Below are positions 4,901 to 5,938 of a stretch of DNA of 5,938 nucleotides, in pieces. The stretch lies in the NCBI GenBank assembly GCA_947629635.1, contig CANREO010000063.1, positions 1 through 5,938 on the forward strand. Direction: 5' to 3'. A program made the translations under genes and the position numbers. Position 1 is the stretch's first letter. Each line of letters begins with the position of its first letter. The stretch comes from an uncultured Clostridia bacterium. Lineage in GTDB: Bacteria > Bacillota > Clostridia > Christensenellales > CAG-917. Below the pieces are notes generated by a model, which searched no databases, had not been told where the DNA came from, and worked only from the letters and a program-made list of their open reading frames with translations.

Positions 4901-5632
4901 TTACAGATCGAATTTGTAGCCTTTCTCCAACAAGCCCCAATCCTGGAACCAAGTGGTGAGCTGCTCTTCGACGGGGGTGTAGCCACCGACGAACATGTAG
5001 ACGATAAGGCCGATCCAAGCAAGGATCCAAAGGATCGTGATGATAAGGCCAGCGACCGCGAGCCCCTTGTAACCATTGTTCCTCTTGATCGCGACTGCGC
5101 AGCAAGGAATGCTGATGAACCAGAAGAGCGGGAAGAACGAAAGGATCGCGAAGATGAAGCCTACGATGCCGAGCTTGCTCTTCTTGGGCTTGGGAGCTTC
5201 TTCGGCCTGAGGAGCGGGACGGATGCGGGTAGCTTCCTGAGCAGCTGCTTCCTCGGTAGCGATGGGCGTGCCGTCGATGGAGATGGGAGGAAGAACGATG
5301 GGAGTGGTCCCATAGTTGTTCGCGAACCCAGCATAGTTACCATATTGAGGCAACTGGATCGTAGGCAGGCCGTAGCCAAGGTTGACGGGCATTTTGAGAG
5401 CCTCGTTCTTTGTTCCGCAGTAAGGGCAGTACTTTTCATCGCTGTACAAAGCCCTACCGCAAGTGGGGCACGTCTCGGTGATCTCCGAAGCGCAACGAGA
5501 GCAATATGTCTCGTTCTCATAGAGCTTATTCCCGCAGCTGGGGCAAGCATCCATTACTTCGCGCTTGCAAACCGGGCAGATCTTATCATGCTCGCCGAGT
5601 TTGTGTCCGCAATAGCGACATTTTTTTGCCAT
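4901..5632 (-). CDS. Triple zinc-ribbon membrane protein (DUF4190-like C-terminus)
   Basis: This is a 243-residue protein. Three CxxC-x10-CxxC zinc ribbons stand in tandem with an exact 25-residue period: cysteines 5/8/19/22, 30/33/44/47 and 55/58/69/72. A low-complexity linker rich in Pro, Gly, Ala and Glu covers about 80-150. A Lys-rich stretch (148-153) then leads into two hydrophobic segments, about 154-182 and 190-215, separated by KRNNGYKGLAVAG. That arrangement resembles the two-helix DUF4190 domain of many Gram-positive proteins. A short tail (218-243) follows. The ribbons are probably cytoplasmic, by the positive-inside rule. No enzymatic motif is seen; a role in binding a protein or nucleic acid at the membrane is only a guess. 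The start is supported by AGGAGG eight bases before the ATG. It has its own promoter with an A-tract region upstream, and its terminator is at 4859-4891. Confidence 0.88.
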   Translation of the reverse strand: MAKKCRYCGHKLGEHDKICPVCKREVMDACPSCGNKLYENETYCSRCASEITETCPTCGRALYSDEKYCPYCGTKNEALKMPVNLGYGLPTIQLPQYGNYAGFANNYGTTPIVLPPISIDGTPIATEEAAAQEATRIRPAPQAEEAPKPKKSKLGIVGFIFAILSFFPLFWFISIPCCAVAIKRNNGYKGLAVAGLIITILWILAWIGLIVYMFVGGYTPVEEQLTTWFQDWGLLEKGYKFDL

Positions 5633-5668
5633 ATGTGTTCCCTCCTAAGATTTCAATGTAACGATAAT

Positions 5669-5697
5669 AGGATACTACATGTTTTTTGAGTTGTCAA
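5669..5697 (-). promoter_or_regulatory. Promoter of the zinc-ribbon gene
   Basis: On the - strand a consensus TTGACA (complement of 5692-5697) is followed after 17 bases by TATCCT (complement of 5669-5674). The ATG is 36 bases beyond the -10 box, with a strong AGGAGG at the complement of 5641-5646. The -10 is weaker than the -35, and the A-rich DNA upstream may compensate. Confidence 0.75.
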
Positions 5698-5707
5698 CCC
5701 TATTTAG

Positions 5708-5758
5708 AAAAATTTTTTGCTTTTTTTGTAAAATTTTTATGATTTTTTTCCATTTTTT
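5708..5758 (-). promoter_or_regulatory. Phased A-tracts upstream of the zinc-ribbon promoter
   Basis: Five runs of six or more A/T bases occur on one face: T-runs at 5713-5718, 5721-5727, 5734-5738 (with AAAA before it), 5743-5749 and 5753-5758. Read on the - strand they are A-tracts starting 9, 11, 11 and 9 bases apart, close to the helical repeat. They end about 10 bases upstream of the -35. Such DNA is intrinsically curved and can act as an UP element for RNA polymerase. The stretch 5633-5759 holds no other gene. Confidence 0.6.
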
Positions 5759-5759
5759 G

Positions 5760-5938
5760 TCATACAGCACCGTCATGCGGAAGGGAGTAGAGGTCGAACT
5801 CGCTTTCGAGATCGAAATTTTCCCCCTCTTCGAAGGCGGCGAGCTTGGAAATTGAGACCTCATACGCGGTCATGGTGACCGTCTCCGTCTCCGAAAGGCG
5901 CTTTTGATACTCGCGGCTCTGGATCCTTCCCGAGAGGG
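5760..5938 (-). CDS. Unidentified protein, C-terminal fragment
   Basis: An open frame enters from the right edge on the - strand and runs 58 codons to TGA (complement of 5760-5762). The visible part is GC-rich in codon use, like the neighbouring host genes. It is acidic towards its end, with segments EEGENFDLESEFDLYSLP and ETETVTMTAYEVSI. I do not recognise a family, and there is no cysteine motif or membrane segment. No convincing terminator lies between its stop and the next promoter, so some transcripts may run into the zinc-ribbon gene. That this frame is the true one is supported by the drop to extreme AT-richness right after the stop. Confidence 0.55.
   Translation of the reverse strand, partial: LSGRIQSREYQKRLSETETVTMTAYEVSISKLAAFEEGENFDLESEFDLYSLPHDGAV

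Noticed and set aside
4292..5689. Long + strand open frame of 465 codons
   Set aside because: It is antisense to both the cysteine hydrolase and the zinc-ribbon gene, crosses their terminator and promoters, and has no recognisable domain. The two - strand genes have catalytic or cysteine motifs and good ribosome binding sites.
1..5938. CRISPR array, tRNA or rRNA gene
   Set aside because: No regularly spaced direct repeats with unique spacers were seen, and no cloverleaf or conserved rRNA segment was recognised on either strand.

Overview
The window looks like part of a bacterial chromosome, most likely a Bacillota (Clostridia-like) genome of moderately high GC. The grounds are a glycyl-tRNA synthetase tail resembling the homodimeric (GlyQS) type, strong AGGAGG-like ribosome binding sites, and -35/-10 promoters with 17-base spacers. 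The taxonomic placement is an inference and is not certain at genus or order level.

Layout: (1) Positions 2-238 hold the C-terminal end of glycyl-tRNA synthetase on the + strand, closed by a hairpin terminator at 286-310. (2) Positions about 311-3978 are a clearly AT-rich block on the + strand that encodes a compact restriction-modification (R-M) cassette. It contains a 63-residue XRE-type helix-turn-helix protein (probable controller), a beta-class DNA N6-adenine methyltransferase, an overlapping alpha-class (Dam/D12-type) adenine methyltransferase, and a 570-residue endonuclease. The endonuclease resembles the AlwI/N.BstNBI group of type IIS and nicking enzymes. A strong GC-rich terminator at 3983-4020 closes the cassette. 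(3) Positions about 4021-4231 hold no gene but are packed with inverted and direct repeats, like a degenerate interspersed palindromic element. (4) On the - strand lie an isochorismatase/nicotinamidase-like cysteine hydrolase (4232-4789), a protein with three zinc ribbons and two membrane helices (4901-5632), and the C-terminal end of an unidentified gene (5760-5938). The first two each have their own promoter and are separated by a near-perfectly symmetric terminator.

How the genes work together: the two methyltransferases come from different structural classes. This suggests that each protects one strand of an asymmetric recognition site, as expected beside a type IIS-like nuclease. The small HTH protein precedes them, and the DNA around its gene and the first methyltransferase start is dense in perfect palindromes. 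These include a 13+4+13 base palindrome overlapping a -35 box and a 6+3+6 palindrome covering a Shine-Dalgarno and start codon. This suggests that expression of the cassette is timed by operator binding, RNA structure, or both. The cassette lies between two terminators and differs from its flanks in base composition, which points to horizontal acquisition next to glyQS. The zinc-ribbon gene has phased A-tracts just upstream of its promoter, a likely curved or UP-element region.

The most interesting parts are the R-M cassette (specificity unknown, possibly a nicking enzyme), its palindromic control region, and the structured intergenic element. No clearly new type of system was identified.
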